This document shows, piece after piece, positions 39,508-48,370 of a stretch of DNA of 55,283 nucleotides. The position numbers and the translations under genes were made by a program. The DNA lies in the IMG/VR virus record IMGVR_UViG_3300027736_000059, positions 1 to 55,283 of that record. The stretch is one strand, 5' to 3'. Position 1 is the first letter of the stretch, and each line of letters begins with the position of its first letter. Source of the stretch: a virus. The notes under the pieces were generated by a model. The model ran no database searches. It was not told the DNA's origin and worked only from the letters and a program-made list of their open reading frames with translations.

Positions 39508-41607
39508 ATGGTAGAGAAGCAAAAAGCGCTGGGAGATAAAACCTTAGCCCTAGATGATATTAAATCTGTAGAAGATTCAGAAGCTACTGGTGGCGGTATT
39601 ATTGCTTATGTGCAAGAACGCTTTACTAGGTCTGAGACAAGTAGAAAGCAAGACGAGACAAGATGGCTCCGCGCCTATCGCAATTATCGTGGTATCTATG
39701 GAACTGATGTACAGTTTACAGAACATGAGAAGTCTCGTGTATTCATTAAAGTAACCAAGACAAAAACTCTAGCTGCCTACGGTCAAATCATTGAGGTATT
39801 ATTTTCCAACAACAAGTTTCCTCTTAGCGTAGACCCTACTGTTCTTCCTGATGGTGTGGTTGAGAGTGTACACTTTGACCCTAACGACAAGACCCCACCT
39901 GTTCCAAAGAAGAAAACAGAGATTCCTTTTGGTGATAGTGGTAGTGAGGCTATTCCTAGTGGGTTCTCATTAGATGATCTAGAAGAAATGCTAGGCTCTA
40001 TGAAGGATGAACTCAAAGACATCCCCAATCTAAAAGAAGGGCCGGGGGTTACTCCTTCATCCGTCACCTTTAGTCCTGCTATGGTGGCAGCTAAGAAGAT
40101 GGAGAAGAAAATCCATGACCAGTTAGATGAGACAGGAGCTTCTAAGCATCTACGTTCTACTGCTTTTGAAATGGCTCTGTTTGGAACGGGCGTTATGAAA
40201 GGCCCATTTGCTGTCAACAAAGAATATGCTAGCTGGGATGGGGATGGTAAATATAAACCAACAATTAAAACTGTACCAGAAGCATCACATGTTTCTATCT
40301 GGAACTTCTATTGGGATGCAGACGCTAACAACACAGAAGATTGCCAGTATGTTATTGAGCGGCACAAGATGTCGCGTACTCAGCTTAGAGCGCTAAAGAA
40401 ACGTCCGCATTTTAGAGCCAATGTAATTGACCAAATCATTGAAGAAGGTGAAGGCTACGTTAAGAGATATTGGGAAGACGATCTAAAAGATTATGCTCCC
40501 ACCTTTGGCGTTGAGCGCTTTGAAGTTTTGGAATATTGGGGTAATGTAGATATTGATTTGTTGGAGGAGAATGACGTAGTTATTCCTGAAGACATGAAAG
40601 AAGCTGGTGAACTACAAGCTAATATCTGGTATTGCAACGGTAAGATTCTTCGTCTTGTTTTGAATCCTTTCAAGCCAGCGCGTATTCCTTACTACGCTGT
40701 TCCTTATGAACTCAATCCCTACTCCTTAGCTGGCGTTGGTATTGGTGAGAACATGGATGATACGCAGACACTGATGAATGGCTTCATGCGTATGGCTGTT
40801 GATAATGCTGTGCTGTCTGGTAATCTCATCTTTGAAATTGATGAAACTAATCTTGTCCCCGGTCAAGACCTATCTGTGTACCCCGGCAAAGTGTTCCGCA
40901 GACAAGGGGGCGCTCCGGGTCAGTCGCTGTTTGGAACTAAGTTTCCAAATGTTTCCAATGAGAACCTACAACTATTTGATAAAGCTAGACAACTAGCAGA
41001 TGAGTCCACAGGACTTCCATCATTCTCTCATGGTCAGACAGGCGTATCTGGAGTAGGAAGAACTGCCAGCGGTATCAGCATGTTGATGAATGCTGCTAGC
41101 GGCAATATCAAAACAGTCATTAAGAATGTGGATGATTATTTGCTTGCTCCTTTGGGTGAGGCTTTCTTTAACTTCAATATGCAGTTTGACTATGATCCTG
41201 AGATTAAGGGAGACTTGGAAGTAACGGCTAAGGGAACAGAAAGCTTGATGGCTAATGAAGTTAGAAGCCAGCGATTGATGCAGTTCTTGCAGATTGCTAG
41301 CCAGCCTTCACTTGCTCCGTTTGCTAAATTCCCTTACATCATCCGTGAAATTGCAAAGAGCATGGACTTAGACCCCGACAGAGTTACCAACAACATGGAC
41401 GAGGCTATGAAGCAAGCGTTCTTAGCTCAGCAGAATGCACCTCCTGCACCTCCTGCTGCACCAGCCGGTGCTGCTCCACAGGGCGCTCCCCCGCAAGGCG
41501 TAGCTGGCCCTCCTAGCGTGGCAGACATGAGTGGTGGTGGCGGTGGCAACATTGGTGTTGGCGCTGCTCCTGCGCCCGGAGAACAAGGATTTAGCGGCAA
41601 TGTCTGA
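39508..41607 (+). CDS. Portal protein, P22-like
   Basis: The start at 39508 (MVEKQKALGDKTLALDDIKS, 699 residues) lies behind AAGGAATA; an upstream ATG at 39490 overlaps terL. The protein has FTRSETSRKQDETRWLRAYR near the start and the long wing and stem region GRTASGISMLMNAASGNIK, typical of large podoviral portals. A Pro/Ala-Gly tail ends GFSGNV. It forms the 12-mer DNA gate in the capsid and overlaps the next gene by eight bases. Confidence 0.92.
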   Translation: MVEKQKALGDKTLALDDIKSVEDSEATGGGIIAYVQERFTRSETSRKQDETRWLRAYRNYRGIYGTDVQFTEHEKSRVFIKVTKTKTLAAYGQIIEVLFSNNKFPLSVDPTVLPDGVVESVHFDPNDKTPPVPKKKTEIPFGDSGSEAIPSGFSLDDLEEMLGSMKDELKDIPNLKEGPGVTPSSVTFSPAMVAAKKMEKKIHDQLDETGASKHLRSTAFEMALFGTGVMKGPFAVNKEYASWDGDGKYKPTIKTVPEASHVSIWNFYWDADANNTEDCQYVIERHKMSRTQLRALKKRPHFRANVIDQIIEEGEGYVKRYWEDDLKDYAPTFGVERFEVLEYWGNVDIDLLEENDVVIPEDMKEAGELQANIWYCNGKILRLVLNPFKPARIPYYAVPYELNPYSLAGVGIGENMDDTQTLMNGFMRMAVDNAVLSGNLIFEIDETNLVPGQDLSVYPGKVFRRQGGAPGQSLFGTKFPNVSNENLQLFDKARQLADESTGLPSFSHGQTGVSGVGRTASGISMLMNAASGNIKTVIKNVDDYLLAPLGEAFFNFNMQFDYDPEIKGDLEVTAKGTESLMANEVRSQRLMQFLQIASQPSLAPFAKFPYIIREIAKSMDLDPDRVTNNMDEAMKQAFLAQQNAPPAPPAAPAGAAPQGAPPQGVAGPPSVADMSGGGGGNIGVGAAPAPGEQGFSGNV

Positions 41608-41815
41608 TAAGTCTTATCTACCCAAGTTAAAAGGACTGGTTGCAAACAACAATCAATGGGAGGGCTTTTGTGAAATGCTTCAATTTAATATTGAACAGCA
41701 ACAACGAAAGCTTGAACAAGCAACTGAACTCCGAGAAATACATCAAGCTCAGGGAGCTATAACTATGCTGCGTCAAATGAAATATCTCAAGGAAGAAATA
41801 AATGCCCACAAATAA
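41600..41815 (+). CDS. Small helical portal-linked protein
   Basis: The ATG at 41600 lies in the last codons of the portal gene; the product (71 residues) starts MSDKSYLPKLKGLVANNNQW and is a long helix with Gln-rich sequence (QQQRKLEQATELREIHQAQG). It overlaps the next gene by 14 bases. It could be a coiled-coil assembly partner of portal or scaffold; only context supports this. Confidence 0.65.
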   Translation: MSDKSYLPKLKGLVANNNQWEGFCEMLQFNIEQQQRKLEQATELREIHQAQGAITMLRQMKYLKEEINAHK

Positions 41816-44036
41816 TCTGTTAGCTACTGGTGGAATGAAACAACAAGGTGGAACAGTAGACCCTGTTAGCGGTAACGCTGTTCCTGTAGGTTCTCTACAA
41901 AATGAAGTTAGAGACGATGTAGATTCAAAGCTTAGTAATGGTGAGTTTGTTTTCCCTGCTGATGTTACACGCTACATTGGTCTAGATAAGCTTATGCAAA
42001 TCCGTGAAGCAGCCAAGCAAGGACTACAGAAAATGGATAGCATGGGACAGATGGGAAATTCTGAGGAAGTTGTTGGAGACGGAAATAGCGAAGATCAATT
42101 CTCTTCTCACATTGATGACATTATTGCCACTGTTGATGGGAAAGAAGGAGTAAAGAAATTTGCTGGTGGTGGTGGAGTAAATACAACTTCATATAGTGGA
42201 GCGCCTTTGCAGGGATTTTCAATGGAGCTATACGAAGACCCCAAAACAAAAGTAACAAGATACATTCCTTTCCTTAATGGTAAAGCCTTGCTTCCTGTTC
42301 CCTCTGGGTATATAAAGAAAGATGTTTCTGCTCCAGCAACAGACACTACAACGACTACCACTACTCCAGCAACAGCCGTAGATACCACAGGGAAAACAGG
42401 CGGTGGTGGTGGAACAAGTAGGGATGGTACTGATACTACTGGTGGAATAGGTGGCACAGGTGGAGGAACTACTCCTGAAGGATTTGGTGGAATACAAAGC
42501 GGAACAAGTTCAACTATTGGAAAATTTACAGGTCTTCTTCCCGGCCCTCTTGGACTCTTAGCCGCCGCCGCTGTTAAAGTTTATACTAAAATAAATAATG
42601 AACAAGCAGCAGCGGCAAATGCTAAAGCAGTAGACGCTTCTGCTTTATCCTCCATGGGATTTAGTGCCGCGTCTGTAAAAGCTGCACAAGAAGCAGCAGC
42701 TAAGGCAACTCTTGAGGGTAAGTCTGCTAAAGATATTGCAGTTGCAGCAGCTAATGCAGCCTCTGTAGGTGTAGCTACTGGAGCACCAAAAGATTCGTTA
42801 GATGCTTTGATGGGAATTACCAATGCATTTAATACAATGACGAATACACAAGCTCAAGAAAATGCTACAGAGACTTCTGTAAACACTAGTCTTGCTGCTG
42901 CCGGTCTTGAGGGGCAAGTGCCAGCAGGTATGTGGGGCGTAGTTGTTAGCGGAATTCAAGATGGGCTTACTGCACAACAAGCTGTAGATAAGGCTATTCA
43001 AGTTGCTGATACAGCAGTTAATAAAGACGCAGCATTAGCGAATATAGCAGAAGCAACTAAAGAAGCCGTAACTGCTCAAGATACAGCAGATAACAAAGAC
43101 GCAGCAGCAGCTAATATGGCAGCAGCAATTCAAGCAGCCATCAACGCTCAAAATGCTCAGGATACAGCACCTTTATCCTTATCTCAAGTATCAGTAACTT
43201 CGGATGCTTCCATAAGTGATGGTGGTACTGATGGAATTGGTGGCGGCGTTGGCTCTGGTGGTTATAGTGGCCCAGCTTCTGGCGCAACATCCGCAGGTTC
43301 TGCCCCCGGCCCAAGCGCAGGTTCGGCTGCTGGCCCTGCTAGTGGTGGAGAAGGTGGCGATGGCGGTGGCTCTGCTGCTGGTAGCGCAGCCCGTGGAGGT
43401 ATAGGCTTTGGTGGAACTGGTAGCGGTGTAGGTGGTGATGGTGGTGACGGCGGTGGGGGCGGCAATACAGGCCGTGGTGGCGGCGAAGGCGGCGGTGGTG
43501 CTGGCGCTGGTGCTGGGGGCGGTGGTGATGGAGGTGGTGCTGGGGGCGGTGGTGATGGAGGTGGAGGAAACGGCCCAACATGCTTTGTTAAAGGCTCCTT
43601 AGTAACACTTGCTGATGGAAGAAGAATAGCTATTGAAGATGTTGCTGTCGGAGACTTTGTTCTTGGACAGGGCGGCTCTAATGAAGTTGTAGCCTATGAT
43701 CGTCCGCAGTTGATTATCCCAGATGTCCGTAATGGCACTCTTTATGGCATTAACGGCTCTAAGAAATTCATTACTTCAGAACATCCCGTGATGACTAAGG
43801 ATGGCTGGAAAGCTATTGACCAAGAGAACGCTAAGAAGTTTGAGCCTCATCTGAGTAAGATTTTAGTTGGTAGTCTGATAGTTGGTGATCTCCTTGTCAA
43901 AGAAGGTGGAGAACTTATGCTAGTTACTAGCATAGATAAATACACTGATCAGCCTCAACAGCAACTATATAACTTGATGCTCAACGGTGATCATACATAT
44001 TATGTAAATGAAATGCTTGTTCACAATAAAGACTAA
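41802..44036 (+). CDS. Gly-rich protein with a C-terminal Hint (intein-like) domain
   Basis: The 744-residue protein opens with a GGMKQQGGTVDPVSGNAVPV segment and LSNGEFVFPADVTRYIG, seen in head-module proteins of aquatic phages. A central Ala-rich helical part (about 250-460) is followed by a Gly/Ser-rich tract (about 470-592). The last 151 residues are a Hint domain: Cys594 in CFVKGSLV, VGDFVLGQGG, TSEH (Thr658, His661) and a final HN (741-742) followed only by Lys-Asp. Block order is intein-like but the downstream nucleophile is missing, so it could cleave or self-release rather than splice. Function in the particle is unknown. Confidence 0.8.
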   Translation: MPTNNLLATGGMKQQGGTVDPVSGNAVPVGSLQNEVRDDVDSKLSNGEFVFPADVTRYIGLDKLMQIREAAKQGLQKMDSMGQMGNSEEVVGDGNSEDQFSSHIDDIIATVDGKEGVKKFAGGGGVNTTSYSGAPLQGFSMELYEDPKTKVTRYIPFLNGKALLPVPSGYIKKDVSAPATDTTTTTTTPATAVDTTGKTGGGGGTSRDGTDTTGGIGGTGGGTTPEGFGGIQSGTSSTIGKFTGLLPGPLGLLAAAAVKVYTKINNEQAAAANAKAVDASALSSMGFSAASVKAAQEAAAKATLEGKSAKDIAVAAANAASVGVATGAPKDSLDALMGITNAFNTMTNTQAQENATETSVNTSLAAAGLEGQVPAGMWGVVVSGIQDGLTAQQAVDKAIQVADTAVNKDAALANIAEATKEAVTAQDTADNKDAAAANMAAAIQAAINAQNAQDTAPLSLSQVSVTSDASISDGGTDGIGGGVGSGGYSGPASGATSAGSAPGPSAGSAAGPASGGEGGDGGGSAAGSAARGGIGFGGTGSGVGGDGGDGGGGGNTGRGGGEGGGGAGAGAGGGGDGGGAGGGGDGGGGNGPTCFVKGSLVTLADGRRIAIEDVAVGDFVLGQGGSNEVVAYDRPQLIIPDVRNGTLYGINGSKKFITSEHPVMTKDGWKAIDQENAKKFEPHLSKILVGSLIVGDLLVKEGGELMLVTSIDKYTDQPQQQLYNLMLNGDHTYYVNEMLVHNKD

Positions 44037-44170
44037 AGTAAACTGATATATAATACAAATATCTAAACCAGTGGTGAGCTGGAAGATACTTAATAACAAC
44101 CCACCATTATTGGCTAACCTGACTCCCCGATTTATCGGCTACAGACCAGCCCCAACTTAAGGATATATTT

Positions 44171-45028
44171 ATGACAGAAGCAGTGATGGAAAAACAAGAA
44201 CAGAAGACAGCATTTGCTAGCCGCAATGCTAATGACGAAAGAATTAAAAAAGAAGAAGACGAACTAAAAGATTTAATTAATCTAAACACAGAAGGAAAAC
44301 CGGCCTCAGTTAACCCAGAAGACGATAGCAACTTAAATGCAGAGGAAAAAACATTTAAGAAACGCTATGGCGATTTAAGAAGTCATTCCCAAAAGCAGCA
44401 AATTCAACTTCAGAAAGAGATTGATGAGCTTCGGGAACAGCTACAGAAGAGTACCAGCAATCAGATTAAACTCCCTACCAGCGATGAAGACCTAGCTGCT
44501 TGGGCTAATGAGTATCCTGATGTTGCCCGTATTGTAGAAACAATTGCAATCAAAAAAGCCAAAGAACAATCAGCAGAACTAGACCAGCGCTTTAAAGCTC
44601 TGGACGATAGGGAGCAGGAGACTGCCAGAGAAAAGGCAGAGGCTGAGTTGCTTCGTATGCATCCCGACTTTGAGAATATCAAAGACAGTGATGAGTTTCA
44701 CAATTGGGTGGAAGAGCAGCCTAAGTGGGTACAGAACGCTTTGTATGAGAATGACACAGACGCTAAAGCAGCATCCCGTGCCATTGATTTGTACAAGGCA
44801 GATAAGGGAATTGGTAAACCAAAGAAGGCAGATAATCGAAGTGCAGCCGAAAGTGTCTCCACTAGAAGCAGCCGTTCTGCTCCTTCTGGTCAGGACATGG
44901 ACGGGGTTATTTATGAATCCCAAGTTAATTCCATGACATCCCATCAGTATGAAGCTAACCAAGAAGCCATCTCAAAGGCTATTAAATCTGGTAAGTTTGT
45001 ATACGATCTAAGTGGCAACGCACGTTAA
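44171..45028 (+). CDS. Scaffold protein candidate
   Basis: The 285-residue product is charged and helical with coiled-coil stretches (LQKEIDELREQLQKSTSNQI, then AELDQRFKALDDREQETA). A C-terminal basic tail (SAIKSGKFVYDLSGNAR region) is where scaffolds bind coat. Its place between portal and major capsid protein, its length and its composition fit a capsid scaffold. AAGGATATATTT precedes the ATG; a 134-base gap lies upstream. Confidence 0.78.
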   Translation: MTEAVMEKQEQKTAFASRNANDERIKKEEDELKDLINLNTEGKPASVNPEDDSNLNAEEKTFKKRYGDLRSHSQKQQIQLQKEIDELREQLQKSTSNQIKLPTSDEDLAAWANEYPDVARIVETIAIKKAKEQSAELDQRFKALDDREQETAREKAEAELLRMHPDFENIKDSDEFHNWVEEQPKWVQNALYENDTDAKAASRAIDLYKADKGIGKPKKADNRSAAESVSTRSSRSAPSGQDMDGVIYESQVNSMTSHQYEANQEAISKAIKSGKFVYDLSGNAR

Positions 45029-45031
45029 GTG

Positions 45032-45059
45032 TTGACACCTTTTGAAAATGTGATATAAC
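45032..45059 (+). promoter_or_regulatory. Sigma-70-type promoter of the capsid gene
   Basis: TTGACA at 45032-45037 and TATAAC at 45054-45059 are separated by 16 bases. It starts three bases after the scaffold stop and lies about 230 bases before the capsid ATG. The expected transcript start, near 45066, falls at the foot of a ten-pair hairpin. Confidence 0.75.
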
Positions 45060-45063
45060 CTTA

Positions 45064-45089
45064 AGCAAGGCCATTGATTTGGTCTTGCT
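45064..45089 (+). promoter_or_regulatory. 5' stem-loop and long leader of the capsid mRNA
   Basis: AGCAAGGCCA and TGGTCTTGCT pair fully (one G-U) around TTGATT at the predicted mRNA start. The rest of the 262-base gap to the capsid ATG contains no gene but another pair of arms, ACCTAG/CTAGGT (about 45217-45247), and TATAGGAGAAATATC before the ATG. A 5' hairpin of this kind protects messages from decay; a stable capsid mRNA would make sense. A weak terminator is the alternative. Confidence 0.55.
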
Positions 45090-45291
45090 CTTGGGTCTTC
45101 GCCGTTATCCGTAACCACCGAAAGCCCTAGAATGTTTAACGCAAACTGTCAGTAAGCAGATTACCCAAATAATCTAGCCAATAAATAAAAGTCCTCTAGA
45201 AGATTTTTATATATTCACCTAGCATGATTGGCCCTGTGGAACTAGGTCAGCGTATATAAGTATATGCCCATCTATCTATAGGAGAAATATC

Positions 45292-46362
45292 ATGGCATTT
45301 CCCAAGGCAACGGGTTACGGCAATTTACCTAATGGTAATTTTAGTCCAGTAATCTATTCCAAGCAAGTACAACTTGCATTCCGTAAGGCTTCCACTGTTG
45401 AAGCCGTGACCAACAACGACTATTTTGGCGAGATTGCCAACATGGGCGATTCGGTTAAGATCATCAAAGAGCCTGAAGTTAGCGTTCAGTCGTATGCTCG
45501 TGGTACACAAATCACTGCACAAGACCTGAATGATGAGGACTTCACACTTGTTGTCGATCAGGCTAACTACTATGCCTTCAAGATTGATGACATTGAAGCC
45601 GCTCACTCCCATGTAAATTTCATGCAAATGGCTTCTGATCGCGCTGCTTATCGCATCCGTGACCAGTATGACCAAGACGTTTTGGGTTACATGTCTGGCT
45701 ATCAGCAATCCGCTAAGCATGCTCAAGCAGGTACAGCCCGTACTACCTACCCCGGTACTAAGGCATTGACTGAAGCTGGCTCCAACGAATTGCTGTCCAC
45801 CATGCAATTGAAGAAGAGTGACTTTGGTAACATTACTACCGCCTCCGCTGGTGACCATTCCATTCCTTTGGCTGCTCGTCTGCCGGGTGCTACCGCACTG
45901 CCCACGGCTACGGCTTCTCCTCTGATGGTGATTTCCCGTATGAGCCGTTTGCTAGACCAACAGTTCGTTGACACTAGCGGACGCTGGTTGGTGATTGACC
46001 CCATCTTCATGGAACTGTTGAAAGACGAAGACAGCCGCTTGCTTAACAGCTTGTTCGGTGGTTCTGGTCTGCAAAACGGTTTGGTAGTGGACAACCTGCA
46101 CGGCTTCAAAGTGTATGTGTCTAACAACCTGCCTAAGGTTGGTACAGGCGCTGGCACTACAGGTACGGCTAACCAGAACACCAACTTCGGTGTTATCGTT
46201 GCCGGTCACCAGTCTGCTATTGCTACCGCTCAGCAGATCACCAAGACAGAAACCTATCGTGACCCAGATAGCTTTGCTGACATCGTGCGTGGTATGCATC
46301 TCTATGGTCGCAAAATCTTGCGTCCTGAGGGCATCGTCACTGCTAAGTATAACGCTGCTTAA
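45292..46362 (+). CDS. Major capsid protein
   Basis: The 356-residue protein starts MAFPKATGYGNLPNGNFSPV and has an HK97-type order: a helical N-arm (SKQVQLAFRKASTVEAVTN), an extended loop (SVQSYARGTQITAQDLNDED) and a conserved ending (MHLYGRKILRPEGIVTAKYN). It has its own promoter, an AGGAGAAATATC ribosome site and a codon use richer in C-ending codons than the neighbours, as expected for the most abundant product. Confidence 0.9.
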   Translation: MAFPKATGYGNLPNGNFSPVIYSKQVQLAFRKASTVEAVTNNDYFGEIANMGDSVKIIKEPEVSVQSYARGTQITAQDLNDEDFTLVVDQANYYAFKIDDIEAAHSHVNFMQMASDRAAYRIRDQYDQDVLGYMSGYQQSAKHAQAGTARTTYPGTKALTEAGSNELLSTMQLKKSDFGNITTASAGDHSIPLAARLPGATALPTATASPLMVISRMSRLLDQQFVDTSGRWLVIDPIFMELLKDEDSRLLNSLFGGSGLQNGLVVDNLHGFKVYVSNNLPKVGTGAGTTGTANQNTNFGVIVAGHQSAIATAQQITKTETYRDPDSFADIVRGMHLYGRKILRPEGIVTAKYNAA

Positions 46363-46373
46363 GGAGAACATAA

Positions 46374-46868
46374 ATGGCAACTATTACCACTCTCTCTAAT
46401 GCTGTCGGTGCAGGTACACAACCTGTCCGTTCTGTCCGCAACTCCCCCTATATGGTTGAGAATACCATTAGTTGGTCTGCTGCTGCAACGGCAAAAGGTA
46501 GTGTCCTCGCCGCCGCTGATGTAATCGAAGCTCTGCAAATCCCTGCACAATCCATTGTGTTGGCTGCTGGCTTCGAAGTTATTACCGCCGCTACAGGTAG
46601 CTGCACGGTGAGCTTGGGTGTTACCGGCGTGACTGCTGCTGCTTATGTGTCGGCTTTCGCTGTCACTAGCTCGGCTACCGCTGGCACTTATGCAACCCCT
46701 GCAACTGCTGGCTATCCGATTGTTTCGCAGTCTGCTGATACGCTGGACTTGTTGCTTGTCACTGAGACTACAACTCTCAGCGCTGGCTCTATCCGTGTGT
46801 TTGCTTTGATTGTTGACGCACAAGATCGTGTTGGCCCCACCTCGGTAGACCGTGAACAGTTGGCTTAA
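46374..46868 (+). CDS. Capsid decoration or small structural protein
   Basis: The 164-residue product follows the capsid gene by 11 bases with AAGGAGAACATAA before it. It is beta-rich and Ala/Thr/Ser-rich (VLAAGFEVITAATGSCTVSL), with few charged residues. Position and composition suggest a head decoration protein. A strong terminator follows. Confidence 0.68.
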   Translation: MATITTLSNAVGAGTQPVRSVRNSPYMVENTISWSAAATAKGSVLAAADVIEALQIPAQSIVLAAGFEVITAATGSCTVSLGVTGVTAAAYVSAFAVTSSATAGTYATPATAGYPIVSQSADTLDLLLVTETTTLSAGSIRVFALIVDAQDRVGPTSVDREQLA

Positions 46869-46886
46869 GCGCTAACTACCTGATCA

Positions 46887-46923
46887 GGGGCAGCTTCCAC
46901 AAGAGGTTGCCCCTTTTCTTTTT
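46887..46923 (+). terminator. Rho-independent terminator after the capsid genes
   Basis: GGGGCA (46887-46892) pairs with TGCCCC (46908-46913) around GCTTCCACAAGAGGT, followed by TTTTCTTTTT. With the promoter at 45032 it defines a two-gene capsid transcript. The next gene (46938) may need read-through. Confidence 0.88.
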
Positions 46924-46937
46924 GTTAAAGGATTAAT

Positions 46938-47381
46938 ATGGCTATCACTTCCGCAGTTTGTACAAGCTTTAAGAAGGAGCTTCTAGAGCGCAAGCACGAC
47001 TTTAATTCAACGTCTGCTCATACATTTAAGATTGCTCTCTTCACTTCTGCTGCTACTCTCGGTGCTTCCACCACAGCCTACACCACTACTAACGAAGTTG
47101 TTGGTACAGGCTATACAGCCGGTGGAACTACACTAACTAATATTGACCCCACCTCCAGTGGGACTACAGCATTCGTTGACTTCAATGATGCTACATGGTC
47201 TAGTGCAACTATCACTGCTGCTGGTGCTTTGATTTATAACACTACCACGGATGGTGGCACAGGAACAACTAATGCTGTTGCTGTCATTTCTTTTGGTGGG
47301 GATAAGACCTCAACCAACGGTGATTTTGTTGTGCAGTTCCCAACAGCAGACGCTACCAACGCTATCGTTAGAATTGCTTAA
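46938..47381 (+). CDS. Small beta-rich virion protein
   Basis: The 147-residue product opens MAITSAVCTSFKKELLERKH and is mostly beta strands rich in Thr, Ser and Gly (YTAGGTTLTNIDPTSSG), ending VVQFPTADATNAIVRIA. The type is common in the tail or fibre region of phages. AAAGGATTAAT is its ribosome site. Probably a minor structural protein. Confidence 0.66.
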   Translation: MAITSAVCTSFKKELLERKHDFNSTSAHTFKIALFTSAATLGASTTAYTTTNEVVGTGYTAGGTTLTNIDPTSSGTTAFVDFNDATWSSATITAAGALIYNTTTDGGTGTTNAVAVISFGGDKTSTNGDFVVQFPTADATNAIVRIA

Positions 47382-47392
47382 GGAGTAGTCCT

Positions 47393-48361
47393 GTGGCTAC
47401 TACAACCCGCTCTGGGGCCATATACGGTATAGGTAGGTATGGCGCTGTAAGGTACGGCTCAACTAGTGTTGCCTACGTTCCTGATGGTTTAGAAGCCACA
47501 GGTTCAGTAGGCAGCATCACTATAGTTGGTAAAGCCAGTGTCTTAATTAGCGGAGTAGAAGCCACAAGCTCTGTGGGTTCTGTAATAGTAGTGGCTAAGG
47601 CTACTGCTGTTGTATCTGGAGTTAGCGCAAGTAGCGCAGTTGGCACTGTTAGTATATTAGCTGGAGCTGTTGTAGCACCTACTGGTGTACAAGCATCAGC
47701 TAGTGTAGGTTCTATAACAGTAGTAGCAAAGGCTGTCACTAGTGTCAGCGGCGTAGAGGCGACAGGTTCTGTAGGTGATGTAGTTGTAGTGGCTAAGGCT
47801 ACTACTGTTGTATCTGGAGTTAGTGTCACAGCATCCGTAGGGGATGTGCTGGTTCGTTCTATCAACAGGATTCCTGTAGACGGAATAGGAACAGTTGCTA
47901 GTATAGGTGACGTAGTTGTAGTGGCTAAGGCAGTCACTGGAATTACTGGGGTTAGTGCTTCTTCTAGTATTGGAGAAGTTGCAGTAACGGCGGCTAGTAT
48001 AACTACCATTACTGGTTTAAGTACTACAGCCAGTATAGGAAGTGTCAATATTGCTGTGGGTATTGTTATACCCATAGTGGGTATATCTGGTATAACCCAG
48101 CTTGGTAGTGTTACAATAACTACTTCGTCTTTTGATTATGCTGCTGTAGCTAGTTTATATGACAGAAAGCGTACAGTATATGTTGAGAGACATAGCCTCA
48201 GTAAAGATAGAACAGTGCTTGTACAGCAAGAAATTAGAAAAGTATATGTTGAAGCTAAAGGTACATCATCGACACGAGTAGCCAATGTGTCGGTGTTGCC
48301 TAGAAGAGCGTACATGTATAGAAAGACAACTTCTTCAGATAGAAGTGTTTTAGTAGCTTAA
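47393..48361 (+). CDS. Protein with ten tandem ~22-residue beta repeats
   Basis: The GTG start follows AAGGAGTAGTC. The 322-residue product has ten repeats of the form SGVEATSSVGSVIVVAKATA-like units (about residues 25-240), each with a hydrophobic V-x-V-V strand and an S-V-G turn. Repeat units have little charge and would make a beta-solenoid shaft. A basic C-terminal part (RKTVYVERHSLSKD region) follows. Tail fibre or spike role is inferred from architecture. Confidence 0.65.
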   Translation: MATTTRSGAIYGIGRYGAVRYGSTSVAYVPDGLEATGSVGSITIVGKASVLISGVEATSSVGSVIVVAKATAVVSGVSASSAVGTVSILAGAVVAPTGVQASASVGSITVVAKAVTSVSGVEATGSVGDVVVVAKATTVVSGVSVTASVGDVLVRSINRIPVDGIGTVASIGDVVVVAKAVTGITGVSASSSIGEVAVTAASITTITGLSTTASIGSVNIAVGIVIPIVGISGITQLGSVTITTSSFDYAAVASLYDRKRTVYVERHSLSKDRTVLVQQEIRKVYVEAKGTSSTRVANVSVLPRRAYMYRKTTSSDRSVLVA

Positions 48362-48370
48362 GGAAAAACA

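Noticed and set aside
43262-43581. Long antisense frames (poly-Pro and poly-His) under the Gly-rich tract
   Set aside because: They are reverse readings of GGN repeats in the Hint protein gene; no start signals.
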